Assembly (NCBI RefSeq): GCF_000340375.1
Contig: NZ_KB446647.1
Location: 413,409-477,408 of the forward strand
Direction: 5' to 3'
Length of the DNA stretch: 64,000 nucleotides
From: Eggerthia catenaformis OT 569 = DSM 20559
Lineage (GTDB): Bacteria > Bacillota_I > Bacilli_A > Erysipelotrichales > Coprobacillaceae
A program made the position numbers and the translations under genes. The first letter of the stretch is position 1, and the number at the start of each line of letters is the position of its first letter. This document shows, one piece after another, positions 1-9,554 of the stretch. Under the pieces are notes generated by a model. That model ran no database searches. It saw only the letters and a program-made list of their open reading frames with translations, and had not been told where the DNA came from.

Positions 1-212
1 AGATCTAAATCTTCTTTTAGATAAAACAGTTTGTTTAAAAAAAGTTTGTGATGATGATTTTTAGCAAGAACCATCATATAGGTTCTTTCATGAGGGTCAT
101 TATAATAATCTAATAAATAATCAATAGAAGCAGGATCTGTGATTAATAAATAATCACAGCCTGACTTTATCATTTTATCAGTGATTTTTTCTATTCTATT
201 CCTGTGAAGCAT
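1..212 (-). CDS. Xaa-Pro aminopeptidase (M24 family), N-terminal fragment
   Basis: Only the first 70 or so codons lie in the window; the gene runs off the left edge. The translation (MLHRNRIEKITDKMIKSGCD, then YLLITDPASIDYLLDYY) resembles the creatinase-like N-terminal domain of M24 metallopeptidases such as prolidase and Xaa-Pro aminopeptidase. The metal-binding catalytic domain would lie outside. The start is an ATG inside the 3' end of aspS (17-base overlap), preceded by a GAGGT ribosome site about 8 bases upstream, which supports translation coupled to aspS. It is therefore probably the third gene of the T-box-controlled hisS-aspS operon. Family assignment rests on the N-terminal domain only. 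Confidence 0.72.
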   Translation of the reverse strand, partial: MLHRNRIEKITDKMIKSGCDYLLITDPASIDYLLDYYNDPHERTYMMVLAKNHHHKLFLNKLFYLKEDLD

Positions 213-1956
213 TATCTTTTACCTCTATTCCCAGCTCATCCAGCTGTTTTACATAAACAGTGCCGGGTGCATCCGTTACAGGATCAGACGCACTGGTATT
301 CTTAGGAAAAGCAATAACATCTCTTAATGAATCACTTTCAGTGAGAATCATAACAATACGATCAAGTCCTAAAGCAAAGCCGCCATGAGGAGGAGCACCA
401 TATTGGAATGCATCAACAAACCATCCAAACTGACTTCTGATAGCTTCTTTAGTAAATCCTAATGCATTGAAAGCACGTTCCTGCAGCTTTTCATCATATA
501 TTCTCTGACTTCCTCCGCCAAGTTCAAAACCATTTAAAACAATATCATATGCATCAGCAAGACAATGTGCCGGATCTGTATCAATCTTATCTAAATCTGA
601 TTCTCTTGGTCTTGTGAATGGATGATGCATAGCATAGTATCGCCCTTCTTCTTCATCATATTCAAACATTGGAAAATCAATAACCCATAAGAAATCAAAT
701 GTAGAAGGATCATACAAATGCAATTCCTTACCTAAATAATTTCTAATTGCTGATAATGCATTGCAGACAATCATATAATGAGAATCCGCTGCAAATAACA
801 GTAAATCACCATTATGAGCATCCATTACCTTTAATAAAGTTTCACTTTGCTGATCATCAAAAAATTTAGCAATCGGACCCTGAATACCTTCTTCATTCAC
901 TTTTAACCAAGATAATCCTTTTGCTTTATACTTCTTAGCTATCTCAGTTAATGCATCTATTTTCTTTCTAGAAAAATAGTCTGCTTTATTTCTCACATTT
1001 ATTCCTTTGACATATCCATTAGTTTCTAAAACATTCTTGAATACTGCAAAATCGACATCTTTAACTGTTTCATTCAAATTAACAAGTTTTAAGTCAAAGC
1101 GTGTATCCGGCTTATCAGTTCCATATGTTTCCATAGCATCATGCCATGTTAAGCGACGCAATGGTAGAGTAATATCAATGTTTTTTACATCTTTCATTAT
1201 CTTTGCAGCTAATCTCTCGCCAAGAGAAAGAATCTGATCAGTTGACATAAATGACATCTCAACATCTACCTGTGTGAATTCAGGCTGTCTGTCTGCACGT
1301 AAATCTTCATCTCTAAAACATCGGGCAATCTGATAATATTTTTCAAATCCTGAAATCATTAATAACTGCTTAAAAAGCTGAGGAGATTGAGGAAGAGCAT
1401 AAAATTTACCACGATGAACTCTTGATGGAACCAAGAAATCTCTTGCTCCTTCCGGTGTTGATCTATTTAAGTACGGTGTTTCTATCTCAATAAAATCTTC
1501 ATTATCCAAGAATTCATGAATTGCCTTAACAATCTTTGCACGAGTTATTATTTTATTCTGTAAAACAGGTCTTCTTAAATCAAGATATCGATACTTTAAT
1601 CTTGTCTCTTCGCTAGCATCTGTTTCATCAGCAATGATAATAGGAGGAATTTTAGCTGTATTAATAACTTTAAAAGATTCTGCATTGATTTCAATGTCCC
1701 CTGTTGGCATTTTAGGATTCTTGGAGCTTCTTTCAGCAACTTCCCCTTTTATTTGTAAAATATACTCATTTTTAACATCTTTTAAGCTCTCAGCAAATTG
1801 ATCATTAAAAACAATCTGAGTCATGCCATAACGATCTCTTAAGTCTATAAATACAATAGCTCCCATATTTCTTTTTTTAGCGACCCATCCTATTAATGTA
1901 ACCTTCTTGCCGACATCCGTTAATCTCAATTCTCCATTATTATGCGTTCTTTCCAT
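196..1956 (-). CDS. aspS: aspartyl-tRNA synthetase
   Basis: Class II synthetase that charges tRNA-Asp. Its 586 residues match the bacterial type: an N-terminal OB anticodon-binding domain (about 1-105), the class II core with motif 2 FRDEDLRADRQPEFTQ (214-229), an inserted GAD domain in the middle, and motif 3 GFALGLDR near 525-532. The ATG lies one base after the hisS stop (TAA-A-ATG) and has an AGGAG site inside the end of hisS, so the two genes are co-transcribed and probably coupled. Expression should follow the T-box leader upstream of hisS, whose in-register specifier is GAC (Asp). The gene overlaps the following aminopeptidase start by 17 bases. Confidence 0.97.
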   Translation of the reverse strand: MERTHNNGELRLTDVGKKVTLIGWVAKKRNMGAIVFIDLRDRYGMTQIVFNDQFAESLKDVKNEYILQIKGEVAERSSKNPKMPTGDIEINAESFKVINTAKIPPIIIADETDASEETRLKYRYLDLRRPVLQNKIITRAKIVKAIHEFLDNEDFIEIETPYLNRSTPEGARDFLVPSRVHRGKFYALPQSPQLFKQLLMISGFEKYYQIARCFRDEDLRADRQPEFTQVDVEMSFMSTDQILSLGERLAAKIMKDVKNIDITLPLRRLTWHDAMETYGTDKPDTRFDLKLVNLNETVKDVDFAVFKNVLETNGYVKGINVRNKADYFSRKKIDALTEIAKKYKAKGLSWLKVNEEGIQGPIAKFFDDQQSETLLKVMDAHNGDLLLFAADSHYMIVCNALSAIRNYLGKELHLYDPSTFDFLWVIDFPMFEYDEEEGRYYAMHHPFTRPRESDLDKIDTDPAHCLADAYDIVLNGFELGGGSQRIYDEKLQERAFNALGFTKEAIRSQFGWFVDAFQYGAPPHGGFALGLDRIVMILTESDSLRDVIAFPKNTSASDPVTDAPGTVYVKQLDELGIEVKDNASQE

Positions 1957-1957
1957 T

Positions 1958-3226
1958 TTATCTTACTCCTAATTTACTATCTAAAAAATCAATAATTTCT
2001 TCTACTTTTATTTGTTTTTGTTCCTTTGTTATATTATCCTTTACAGTAATTGTTTCATTTTCTACTTCATCTTCACCAATAATAAATGAGAAGCGGGCAA
2101 CAAAACGATCAGCAGATTTAAATTGTCCTTTTAATCCTCGATCAGCAAAATCCATATCTGCACAATAGCCATTTGCTCGTAAAGCCGCCATCAGCTGCAT
2201 AGAATAATCTTTTGACTCTTCTCCCAAAGGCATAACATAAACATCTATATGCTGACTCTCTAAATGATTATTGTTCATTGCAATGATCAGTCTTTCCATA
2301 CCAAATGCAAATCCGACACCGGGAGTAGCAGGTCCTCCCAGTTCTTCTACTAAGCCATTATAACGACCACCGCCACCGATAGTACTTCCGGCACCAAGCA
2401 CGGAAGCGTCAGATATAAGTTCAAATATCGTATGTGAATAATAGTCAAGTCCTCTAACCATATTAGGGTCTATTACATATTTGACTTCCAAAGCATCTAA
2501 TAATTCACACACTTTATCAAAATGTGCTTTTGCTGTTTCTGTCAGATAGTCAATTGTACATGGTGCACTTTTCATAGCAGGATGATCCTTATCAGTCTTG
2601 CAATCAAGAATACGTAAAGGATTCTTCTCAAATCGTGTATTACAGTCATAACATAATTCCTTTAGATGAGGTCTAAAATGGTCTTTCAAAGCTTCTCTAT
2701 ATGCATCTCTTGATGCTTCATCACCTAATGAGTTAATATGTAGTGTAACATCTCTAATATTTAATGCCTGAACAATATTTAATGCCATCATCATACATTC
2801 TACATCAACATACGGTGATTCAATACCAAGCATTTCTACTCCAAACTGATGAAACTGTCTTTGCCGTCCGCTTTGCGGTCTTTCGTATCTGAACATTGGT
2901 CCCATATAAAAAACTTTCTGAAGCTTTTCAGGTAAGGCGTACATCTTATTTTCCACATAACTCCTAGCTATGCCGGCTGTTCCTTCAGGTCTTAAAGTTA
3001 TACTTCTTCCCTTTTTATCTTCAAAAGAATACATTTCTTTGGAAACAACATCTGTAGTATCACCAACCGCCCTGTTAAATAGTTCTGTATGTTCAAAAAT
3101 TGGTGTTCTCATCTCTTTTACATTATAATTTTCAGCAATTGTACGTAAAATATTCTCCAATCCGATCCATCCATCAATCTTATCCGGAAGAATATCTACA
3201 GTTCCTCTTGGTGCAATATATTTCAT
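1958..3226 (-). CDS. hisS: histidyl-tRNA synthetase
   Basis: Charges tRNA-His. I place the start at the ATG giving MKYIAPRGTVDILPD (422 residues) because it has a near-perfect AAGGAGG site 7 bases upstream. The open frame extends 17 codons further, but that extension runs into the T-box terminator, so it is leader, not protein. Visible features are class II motif 2 (RYERPQSGRQRQFHQFG), the histidine-specific motif LDYYSHTIFE, and the glycine-rich GAGSTIGGGGRYNGL segment; the C-terminal anticodon-binding domain is present. It is the first gene of the hisS-aspS operon. Confidence 0.97.
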   Translation of the reverse strand: MKYIAPRGTVDILPDKIDGWIGLENILRTIAENYNVKEMRTPIFEHTELFNRAVGDTTDVVSKEMYSFEDKKGRSITLRPEGTAGIARSYVENKMYALPEKLQKVFYMGPMFRYERPQSGRQRQFHQFGVEMLGIESPYVDVECMMMALNIVQALNIRDVTLHINSLGDEASRDAYREALKDHFRPHLKELCYDCNTRFEKNPLRILDCKTDKDHPAMKSAPCTIDYLTETAKAHFDKVCELLDALEVKYVIDPNMVRGLDYYSHTIFELISDASVLGAGSTIGGGGRYNGLVEELGGPATPGVGFAFGMERLIIAMNNNHLESQHIDVYVMPLGEESKDYSMQLMAALRANGYCADMDFADRGLKGQFKSADRFVARFSFIIGEDEVENETITVKDNITKEQKQIKVEEIIDFLDSKLGVR

Positions 3227-3247
3227 ATACTTCCTCCTTATTTTTAA

Positions 3248-3452
3248 ATAAAAAAAGACATCCTCTAAGGACGTCATTCACGCGGTACCACCTTAGTTTG
3301 TATTTTTCAATACACACTTTATTCTCTTAACGCGAGATAACGTGCTTGTTTAGAGCATTCTCCAAAGTGTCCCATAGTATTTCTATCATTATTTCCACCA
3401 GCCATAATGTCTCTATAAAAGATTTACTATTTAATCTTTTTCACTGAATATG
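3248..3452 (-). ncRNA. T-box leader of hisS-aspS (Asp specifier GAC)
   Basis: The conserved T-box sequence AAGGTGGTACCGCG lies at 3281-3294 (reverse strand) and is followed by a terminator hairpin with GACGTCC/GGATGTC arms and a run of T at 3251-3275. Stem I shows the specifier region GGGACACTTTGGAG. Using the register nnn-A-8nt that also gives Ile for ileS and Trp for trpX in this window, the specifier is GAC (Asp) at 3369-3371. An overlapping CAC (His) sits two bases downstream. Uncharged tRNA would stabilise the antiterminator and allow read-through into hisS-aspS. Confidence 0.92.
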
Positions 3453-3457
3453 ATGTG

Positions 3458-3486
3458 ATTATAAATCAAAATACGAAATATTTCAA
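3458..3486 (-). promoter_or_regulatory. promoter of hisS-aspS T-box operon
   Basis: TTGAAA at 3481-3486 and TATAAT at 3458-3463 are separated by exactly 17 bases, a near-consensus housekeeping promoter directly upstream of the T-box leader. Confidence 0.85.
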
Positions 3487-3500
3487 GCTATAAAAGAGAG

Positions 3501-5717
3501 TTAATGAATAACTCTCTTTACATTTGATATTCCTTGAATCTTATTTAAATTATCAATCGTTACTTGAAGTATTTCAGCATTTTCAACAGATACACTTACC
3601 TTAATATCTGCATCCAGATCATTAACAGAGGCATTAATATTTAAAATACTAACATTACTTGTTCCAAGTATTGTTACAACATCATTTAATAAATTAGGCC
3701 TATCCAATCCCAGTATCTGTAAATCAACAGTATAACGCTTATTATCAAGATTTGTATAATCCCAATAGACATCTATCAGTCTAGCCGGATCAGCATTCAC
3801 TATATTGGGACAATCAATACGATGAACTTTAATTCCCTGTCCTTTAGATACAAAGCCTGCCACCTGATCACCCGGTATTGGTGAACAGCATTTAGAAATG
3901 GACATTTTTAATCCTGAAACATTCTTTACGCTTATGCCAATACTCTTTTTCTTATTCTGATGAGCAATCGCATTATTATTTTTCTTTAACATTTTTGATA
4001 GATTATCAAAAATACTTTTCTTTTGAGGAATAACCTTGTCAAGCAAAGCAGATGGTGTCGCTGATTTCTTACCGATAACCATCAGAATCTCATCAAAATT
4101 TTTAACTCCTAAAGTATTAAAGAACGGTTTATAAACTTCACTATCTAAGTAAACTTTTTCATCAAGACTGCGTCTTGTCACTTCCGCCTTCAAAATACGA
4201 TATCCTTCTTCAATAATTTCCTTATTGTTTTCATTTTCTTTTTTAGTAAGATAAGCTTTAATCTTATTTCTAGCACTTCCTGTACGGACAAACTTCAGCC
4301 AGTCTTCACTAGGATGTGCATTATTCTGAGTCAGAATCTTACAGACATCTCCTGTTTTCAGTTTTGTATCAATAGGCACCATGACATTATTAACAATTGC
4401 TCCGGTAGCATGATGTCCTACTTCAGTATGAATGCGGTAAGCAAAATCAATTGGTGTAGATCCATTAGGAAGTTCTACTATTTTGCCCTGCGGAGTTAAA
4501 ATATAAACATTAGCTTCAAAGATATCTCTTTTTAAAGTGTCATAGTATTCCTGAGCTTTTTCATCCTTAACCTCATCAGAAATAGTAATAAAATCAGAAA
4601 GCCATTGTAACTTCTCGCCAATTTCTCTTTGTTCTTCTTTAGCTGAATACTTACTGCCTTCTTTATAACGCCAGTGAGAGGCAACACCTCTTTCAGCAAG
4701 TTCATCCATCTCCTCAGTACGTATCTGTATTTCAAAGATCTGTCCGCCTTCACCAATAACTGCGGTATGCAAAGACTGGTACATATTAGGTTTAGGCATC
4801 GCAATATAATCTTTAAAACGTCCTGGCAATGGACGATATTTTTCATGAATAATACCCAATACTTCATAGCATTCCACTTTATTTTTCAAAATAATTCTTA
4901 AAGCATTTAAGTCATACAATTCATCAAATCTCTTATGCTTAATAACCATTTTCTTATATATAGAATAAATATGCTTTGCTCTTCCTTTAATACGATATTC
5001 AATATGATGTTCCTGTAATAGTTTTTCAACTGATTCACGCATATGATCAACAGCTTCTTTTCTTTCGCTTCTTTTCTGTTCCAGTAAATCAGCTATTTCT
5101 TTATAAGCTTTTGGATCTAAATAAGAAAGACATAAATCTTCTAATTCAATACGTATATCATTTATACCTAATCTATGAGCAATAGGAGCATAGACTTCCA
5201 GTGTTTCACGAGAAATTCTCTGCTGCTTTTCAGAAGGCATAAACTGAAGAGTTCTCATATTATGAAGCCTGTCAGCAAGCTTAATCAGAATCACACGAAT
5301 ATCCTTAGCCATCGCAATATAAATCTTACGATGATTTTCAGCATAAATTTCACTTTCTTCCATATAAGGCATCTTATTAATTTTAGTAACACCTTCTACT
5401 AAAGTTGTGATTTCTTCACCAAACCGTTCCACCATCTCATCATGAGGAACATTACAGTCTTCCATTACATCATGTAAGAAGCCGGCAGCTATAGTTTTAG
5501 GACCAGTCTGTAAGGTTGCAAGAATATAAGCCACCCAGATTAAATGAACAGTATAAGGTTCTCCGCTTCTTCTTTTCTGAGTCGCATGTTTTATCATAAT
5601 AAAATCATAAGCGCCTCTCATTAGATCCAAATCATCTTTATTTGTGATATATTGTTTAGCAAGCATTAATACGTCTTCATAGCTTACCTGGTCATGTGCA
5701 CCTTTAATAGTATCCAT
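3501..5717 (-). CDS. rel: bifunctional (p)ppGpp synthase/hydrolase
   Basis: Long RelA/SpoT-family protein (738 residues) that makes and degrades the alarmone (p)ppGpp during amino-acid starvation. An intact HD hydrolase domain is visible (HATQKRR near 44 and LLHDVMED-type HD pair at 82-83, reading LHDVMED). The synthetase domain follows (RIKGRAKHIYSIYKK, FKDYIAMPKPNMYQSLHT), then a TGS domain (NVYILTPQGKIVELPNGSTP) and a C-terminal zinc-finger/ACT region. Both activities therefore look intact. The ATG has an AGGAGG site about 10 bases upstream. It stands alone after the apt terminator and has its own upstream AT-rich region with a TATAAT. In Firmicutes this gene is often called relA or rsh. 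Confidence 0.96.
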   Translation of the reverse strand: MDTIKGAHDQVSYEDVLMLAKQYITNKDDLDLMRGAYDFIMIKHATQKRRSGEPYTVHLIWVAYILATLQTGPKTIAAGFLHDVMEDCNVPHDEMVERFGEEITTLVEGVTKINKMPYMEESEIYAENHRKIYIAMAKDIRVILIKLADRLHNMRTLQFMPSEKQQRISRETLEVYAPIAHRLGINDIRIELEDLCLSYLDPKAYKEIADLLEQKRSERKEAVDHMRESVEKLLQEHHIEYRIKGRAKHIYSIYKKMVIKHKRFDELYDLNALRIILKNKVECYEVLGIIHEKYRPLPGRFKDYIAMPKPNMYQSLHTAVIGEGGQIFEIQIRTEEMDELAERGVASHWRYKEGSKYSAKEEQREIGEKLQWLSDFITISDEVKDEKAQEYYDTLKRDIFEANVYILTPQGKIVELPNGSTPIDFAYRIHTEVGHHATGAIVNNVMVPIDTKLKTGDVCKILTQNNAHPSEDWLKFVRTGSARNKIKAYLTKKENENNKEIIEEGYRILKAEVTRRSLDEKVYLDSEVYKPFFNTLGVKNFDEILMVIGKKSATPSALLDKVIPQKKSIFDNLSKMLKKNNNAIAHQNKKKSIGISVKNVSGLKMSISKCCSPIPGDQVAGFVSKGQGIKVHRIDCPNIVNADPARLIDVYWDYTNLDNKRYTVDLQILGLDRPNLLNDVVTILGTSNVSILNINASVNDLDADIKVSVSVENAEILQVTIDNLNKIQGISNVKRVIH

Positions 5718-5847
5718 ATCTATAGCACCTCCTTTACATAATTTATTTATAACAAATATTATAATACTATTTAAAAAGAAATTCTATTTTACTACACTAA
5801 ATAAATTTTTTGATGTTATACCTGAGGAATAATCTTAAGTCATTTAA

Positions 5848-5873
5848 GAAAAAAGAGACAGGTGTCTCTTTTT
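5848..5873 (-). terminator. intrinsic terminator after apt
   Basis: On the minus strand the arms AAAAAGAGACA and TGTCTCTTTTT flank a two-base gap and run into T; the hairpin begins at the apt stop codon. It separates apt from rel. Confidence 0.85.
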
Positions 5874-6384
5874 AATAAGTTAAAATAGAAAAAATGTCGT
5901 AGCCTTCTAAAAGATCTCTGCCATGTAAATCTAGCAATTCAATCACAAAAGCACAGCCAGCAACTTCTCCGCCCATTTCTTCAACAAGTTCAATTGCCGC
6001 TTTAACAGTTCCGCCGGTAGCAAGTAAATCATCTACCAGTAAAACTTTCTGTCCCGGTTTAATTGAATCTTTATGCATAAATATTTCATTTGAACCATAT
6101 TCTAAATCATAAGTACGACTTACTGTTTCTCTAGGCAGCTTACCGGGTTTTCTGACAGGAGCAAAGCCGGCATTTAAGCTAATAGCCGTAGGACAGCCAT
6201 ACAAAAAGCCTCTAGCTTCAGGTCCAACAACAATATCAATATTTTTATTTTTCGCAAAGTCAGTAATCTGACGAATAGATTCAGCAAAAGCTTCTCCATC
6301 CTGTAGCATCGGCGTTACATCTCTGAATATAATTCCTTTCTGTGGGAAATCAGGAATATCTGCTACATATTTTTTTAAATCCAT
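5872..6384 (-). CDS. apt: adenine phosphoribosyltransferase
   Basis: Purine salvage enzyme converting adenine and PRPP to AMP. The chosen start gives [18 protein letters not shown] (170 residues, the usual length), preceded by AGGAGG 8 bases upstream. An upstream ATG in frame would add nine residues without a ribosome site. The PRPP-binding loop is visible as [16 protein letters not shown], and the N-terminal IPDFPQKGI(I)FRD motif is typical of the family. It is followed directly by a strong terminator and appears monocistronic. Confidence 0.96.
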   Translation of the reverse strand: MDLKKYVADIPDFPQKGIIFRDVTPMLQDGEAFAESIRQITDFAKNKNIDIVVGPEARGFLYGCPTAISLNAGFAPVRKPGKLPRETVSRTYDLEYGSNEIFMHKDSIKPGQKVLLVDDLLATGGTVKAAIELVEEMGGEVAGCAFVIELLDLHGRDLLEGYDIFSILTY

Positions 6385-6429
6385 AACGATTCCTCCTATA
6401 ACATAAGTCATTATATCAAATTTTATTTA

Positions 6430-6470
6430 TAAAAAAAAGATATCTTTATAGGAAGTCTATAAAGATATCT
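6430..6470 (-). terminator. intrinsic terminator after amylase
   Basis: A perfect 14-base stem (AGATATCTTTATAG at 6438-6451 with its complement at 6457-6470) and a T run on the minus strand at 6430-6438. Confidence 0.9.
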
Positions 6471-6475
6471 GTATT

Positions 6476-7975
6476 TTATAAAATATGAGTTGAATAAGCA
6501 GAAAGCTTAATATTTTTATTATCAATTTCAATACTCTTTTCTTTATCAGAAAGATTATGGACAACTAAAGATTTTTTATCTTTGTACTGTCTATAAAATG
6601 CCAGTACTTGGTCATCTTTTGTCTCAGCAATTAAAAAATCACCATATTTTAAAGCGCTATTTGATTTTCTCAATTGAATCATTTTTTTATAATGATTATA
6701 TAATGACTGGGCATTCTTTTTCTGTGCTAATAAAGAGGTTGTCTGCTTATTATATAAAGAAGCCTGCCATTTAGTCTGGTACTTATTCCCCCATACATAT
6801 CCTTCTCTAATATTTTCATCAGGCTTCTGCCCTTTCATACCTAATTCTTCACCATAATAAATAAAAGGATTGCCGGGTAATGTCAGCAGTATTGAAGCTG
6901 CAAGTTTTTGTTGAGAAAGACTCTCTAATGTTTGGGCAATTCTATTCTGATCATGATTACTTAAAAACGGAGCATCAATATAATTCTTTGTTTCTTGTTT
7001 ATAGCTATCATAAATGAGTGGTATCTTTGTTGAAAGACCGCCGGCACTTTGCATTAGAATAGCTTTAGTAATACCATTTTCTGATAAATCAAAATTAAAA
7101 TTAGAATCAAAAACTTTATAATATTGTGAGACAATATTACTGTTCATCCATACTTCGCCTACAAGATATACATCCTTATTTGTCTTCCTCATAGCTTCTC
7201 TATATTCAGCCCACCAGTTAATATTCTCTTTTGATGAATCAATTTCACTGGAATATTCAGCTTTTCCATAGATATGTGCTGCTGCATCTAATCTGTATCC
7301 ATCCAGTCCTGTCTCCTTAAGCCAATACTGCCCTATTTTTTTCATCTCATCTCTAACTTTCTGATTGCTGAAGTTCAGATCGGGCATACTTTCAGAAAAT
7401 AAAGCATAATAGAGCTCTTGATCATTAAGCTTATTCCATGATTTATGTCCCATCTCAATAGACTTTGTATTAATCTTCTTATTATCTTTATCAGTAATAC
7501 GATAATATGACTTATACTGGCTATCTTTATTTTTTAAAACATCTTTAAACCATGAATGCTGATGACTGGTATGATTAATAGGCATATCAATAATAACCTT
7601 AATCTTTTTATCATGAGCCTCTTTAACAAGATTTTTAAGATCTTCTATAGTTCCATATTCCTTATCTATTTTATAATAATCAGTTACATCATATTTATGA
7701 TAGCTTGGTGATTGAAAAATAGGTGTCAGCCATATGCCTTCAACTCCTAATTCTGAAAGCTCCTTAAGATTTTCTCTGATCCCATTAAGATCACCAATAC
7801 CATCTCCATCACTGTCAGCATAAGATCTTACAAATATCTCATAGTATGTTCCCGACTTCTTTAGTTTTGTTTCCTCAGTATTTTCATAAAATGAGACTTC
7901 TTTTGGCTTAGTTTCTGATGTACATCCTATTAATATAAAAGAACTGAGTAAAAAAACAATAATTTTCCTTTTCAT
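6476..7975 (-). CDS. alpha-amylase family GH13 lipoprotein
   Basis: Extracellular, membrane-anchored glycoside hydrolase of the GH13 family, probably acting on maltodextrin or starch fragments. The start at MKRKIIVFLLSSFILIGC is preferred: an AAAGGAG site lies 8 bases upstream, and it gives a clean lipoprotein signal with lipobox LIGC. A longer frame starts six codons earlier. GH13 regions are visible in order: DMPINHT (region I), GLDGYRLDAAAH (region II with nucleophile Asp), VYLVGEVW (region III, acid/base Glu) and FLSNHDQNR (region IV). Length is 499 residues. No sugar transporter or regulator is adjacent, so it stands alone between two terminators. The exact substrate cannot be read from the sequence. 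Confidence 0.93.
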   Translation of the reverse strand: MKRKIIVFLLSSFILIGCTSETKPKEVSFYENTEETKLKKSGTYYEIFVRSYADSDGDGIGDLNGIRENLKELSELGVEGIWLTPIFQSPSYHKYDVTDYYKIDKEYGTIEDLKNLVKEAHDKKIKVIIDMPINHTSHQHSWFKDVLKNKDSQYKSYYRITDKDNKKINTKSIEMGHKSWNKLNDQELYYALFSESMPDLNFSNQKVRDEMKKIGQYWLKETGLDGYRLDAAAHIYGKAEYSSEIDSSKENINWWAEYREAMRKTNKDVYLVGEVWMNSNIVSQYYKVFDSNFNFDLSENGITKAILMQSAGGLSTKIPLIYDSYKQETKNYIDAPFLSNHDQNRIAQTLESLSQQKLAASILLTLPGNPFIYYGEELGMKGQKPDENIREGYVWGNKYQTKWQASLYNKQTTSLLAQKKNAQSLYNHYKKMIQLRKSNSALKYGDFLIAETKDDQVLAFYRQYKDKKSLVVHNLSDKEKSIEIDNKNIKLSAYSTHIL

Positions 7976-8057
7976 TGACAATACTCCTTTCATATCTATT
8001 TTATCAAATATCGGATTATTAAAAAGATAAGATCCTTTCGTTTTATTTCACATTTAT

Positions 8058-8092
8058 TAAAAAATAACCGATACAAAATATATCGGTTATTC
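8058..8092 (-). terminator. intrinsic terminator after zinc-ribbon membrane gene
   Basis: Arms AATAACCGATA and TATCGGTTATT close a 7-base loop and run into six T on the minus strand. The 5' arm overlaps the stop codon of the gene. Confidence 0.87.
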
Positions 8093-9553
8093 ATCTAAGC
8101 GTTTTGCTTGTTCTTGAAGAAAATCAATTGGTAATCCATTATCCTTTAAATGCTCAATAACACTATTTGTAAGTGAAGTATTTGTACCCTTTAATGAAGT
8201 ATTATTCATTCCTTCAATTGTGGAGCTTCTCAGTCTTCTACGATGCTCCATAAAATTATCATATCCCTTGATATCTGACATCTGATGCATAGTTTCACTT
8301 TCATAAGTATGTCTTGCCCCGGCATTACGATATCTGGCATACATAATACCAAAGAACACAATACCAGGTAATAAAAGAAGCCATTTAATATGAGAATGAA
8401 CACGATCATTCACAAACATCAGCAGCAATGCTCCAAATAATTCAACTAAAATGGAAACAAGAATCAGCTTCGTCATATTAATAGGAATACTTCCCATTGT
8501 TTCTCTAGTACGAGCATTGACTGCTACATAATGAAGCTGCTTTTTACCCCCGCTTGTCTGAAGATAACTATAAAGCCATACCGGAAGATAAGCAGAAATC
8601 CATTTTGATCCCTTAATTTCAAAATTTTCATTTTGCCAAGCGACCCCTCTATCATAATTAGTAAGAGTTTTATTAATAGCTATTCTAGAAATATCAGCTG
8701 CCTGTACATTCACAATAGACTGAATATCTTTAATATCAATATCTCTTTTCTGAGATGTATACCCTCTAAGATAATTGGCATTAAATTTGACACAGTTCTT
8801 TGTATCAAAAGGCATGATGGAATTTATAATATTCGTCGTCTTTGTAGTATTAGAAACATCTAATTTATCAGCACTTGCTTCAATTGTGAGATCATCAATT
8901 ATAATATCAAAATCTCTTCCTACATAATAGGCATCTGCATCATAATAAGTCTCTGAGTCTTTACCGTTTTTTTCTGTATAGCTATGTACAAGATGTTCTC
9001 CAATACCTGTTAAATTATGATGTGCATTAATATCTACAATCATATAAGGAAAATAAACACCACAAATATTTTCTGTTGTAAATTCTCTAACAAATGTTGG
9101 ATGGGCAAAAAATTTCCTTTTATTAACAAAATCTTCAATTGCACTTCTGGCATCATCCTTAGACAAATGAAATGGTAAAACCGCATCACATACTGCACCA
9201 TTAGGAATCTTCCTGTTAATAGATAAAATATTACGACACCACGGACAGCGTGATTGTGTTGCTGCTTCAGTATTAACAACAACTTCAGCTCCACAACTCT
9301 CACATTTTAAAGTTACAGTATTATCAGCTTCTCTGTCTATATCAGCGGCTCCGGTAGCTGCCTTAACGCCTTCTAACTGACTGATATCTTCATCATCTTC
9401 AATCACATCTAATAAAAATTCATGACGACAAAACTGACAAATCAGTTTACCGGTTTTAGGATTTGATACAATATCAGTAGCTCCACATTTAGGACATTTT
9501 ATTTGTCCATCTTTAGCATCCTTATAAATTTCAAAAAGTGATACGTCATCCAT
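8087..9553 (-). CDS. zinc-ribbon membrane protein, YdjG-like
   Basis: A 488-residue protein with two zinc ribbons near the N-terminus (CPKC...CQFC at about 20-42 and CESC...CPWC at about 84-101), a long hydrophilic middle part, and two membrane segments (about 358-378 and 387-407) near the C-terminus. This layout resembles the 'TFIIB-type zinc-ribbon' membrane protein YdjG of the Bacillus pspA-ydjGHI operon. The next gene upstream is an SPFH protein, as in that operon. The start follows the SPFH stop by one base (TAG-T-ATG), with only a weak GGG site, so translation is probably coupled. Function unproven; a role in envelope stress or membrane microdomains is inference from the family. Confidence 0.6.
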   Translation of the reverse strand: MDDVSLFEIYKDAKDGQIKCPKCGATDIVSNPKTGKLICQFCRHEFLLDVIEDDEDISQLEGVKAATGAADIDREADNTVTLKCESCGAEVVVNTEAATQSRCPWCRNILSINRKIPNGAVCDAVLPFHLSKDDARSAIEDFVNKRKFFAHPTFVREFTTENICGVYFPYMIVDINAHHNLTGIGEHLVHSYTEKNGKDSETYYDADAYYVGRDFDIIIDDLTIEASADKLDVSNTTKTTNIINSIMPFDTKNCVKFNANYLRGYTSQKRDIDIKDIQSIVNVQAADISRIAINKTLTNYDRGVAWQNENFEIKGSKWISAYLPVWLYSYLQTSGGKKQLHYVAVNARTRETMGSIPINMTKLILVSILVELFGALLLMFVNDRVHSHIKWLLLLPGIVFFGIMYARYRNAGARHTYESETMHQMSDIKGYDNFMEHRRRLRSSTIEGMNNTSLKGTNTSLTNSVIEHLKDNGLPIDFLQEQAKRLDE

Positions 9554-9554
9554 A

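Noticed and set aside
3369..3371. His as the primary specifier of the hisS-aspS leader
   Set aside because: CAC is two bases out of the register set by ileS and trpX. I keep it only as a secondary possibility.
4532..4867. 111-codon minus-strand open frame inside rel
   Set aside because: It is an alternative frame of the conserved rel coding sequence with no family match and no ribosome site.
9040..9303. 87-codon frame inside the zinc-ribbon gene
   Set aside because: Shadow of the real gene in another frame; the translation is low-complexity and unlike a protein.
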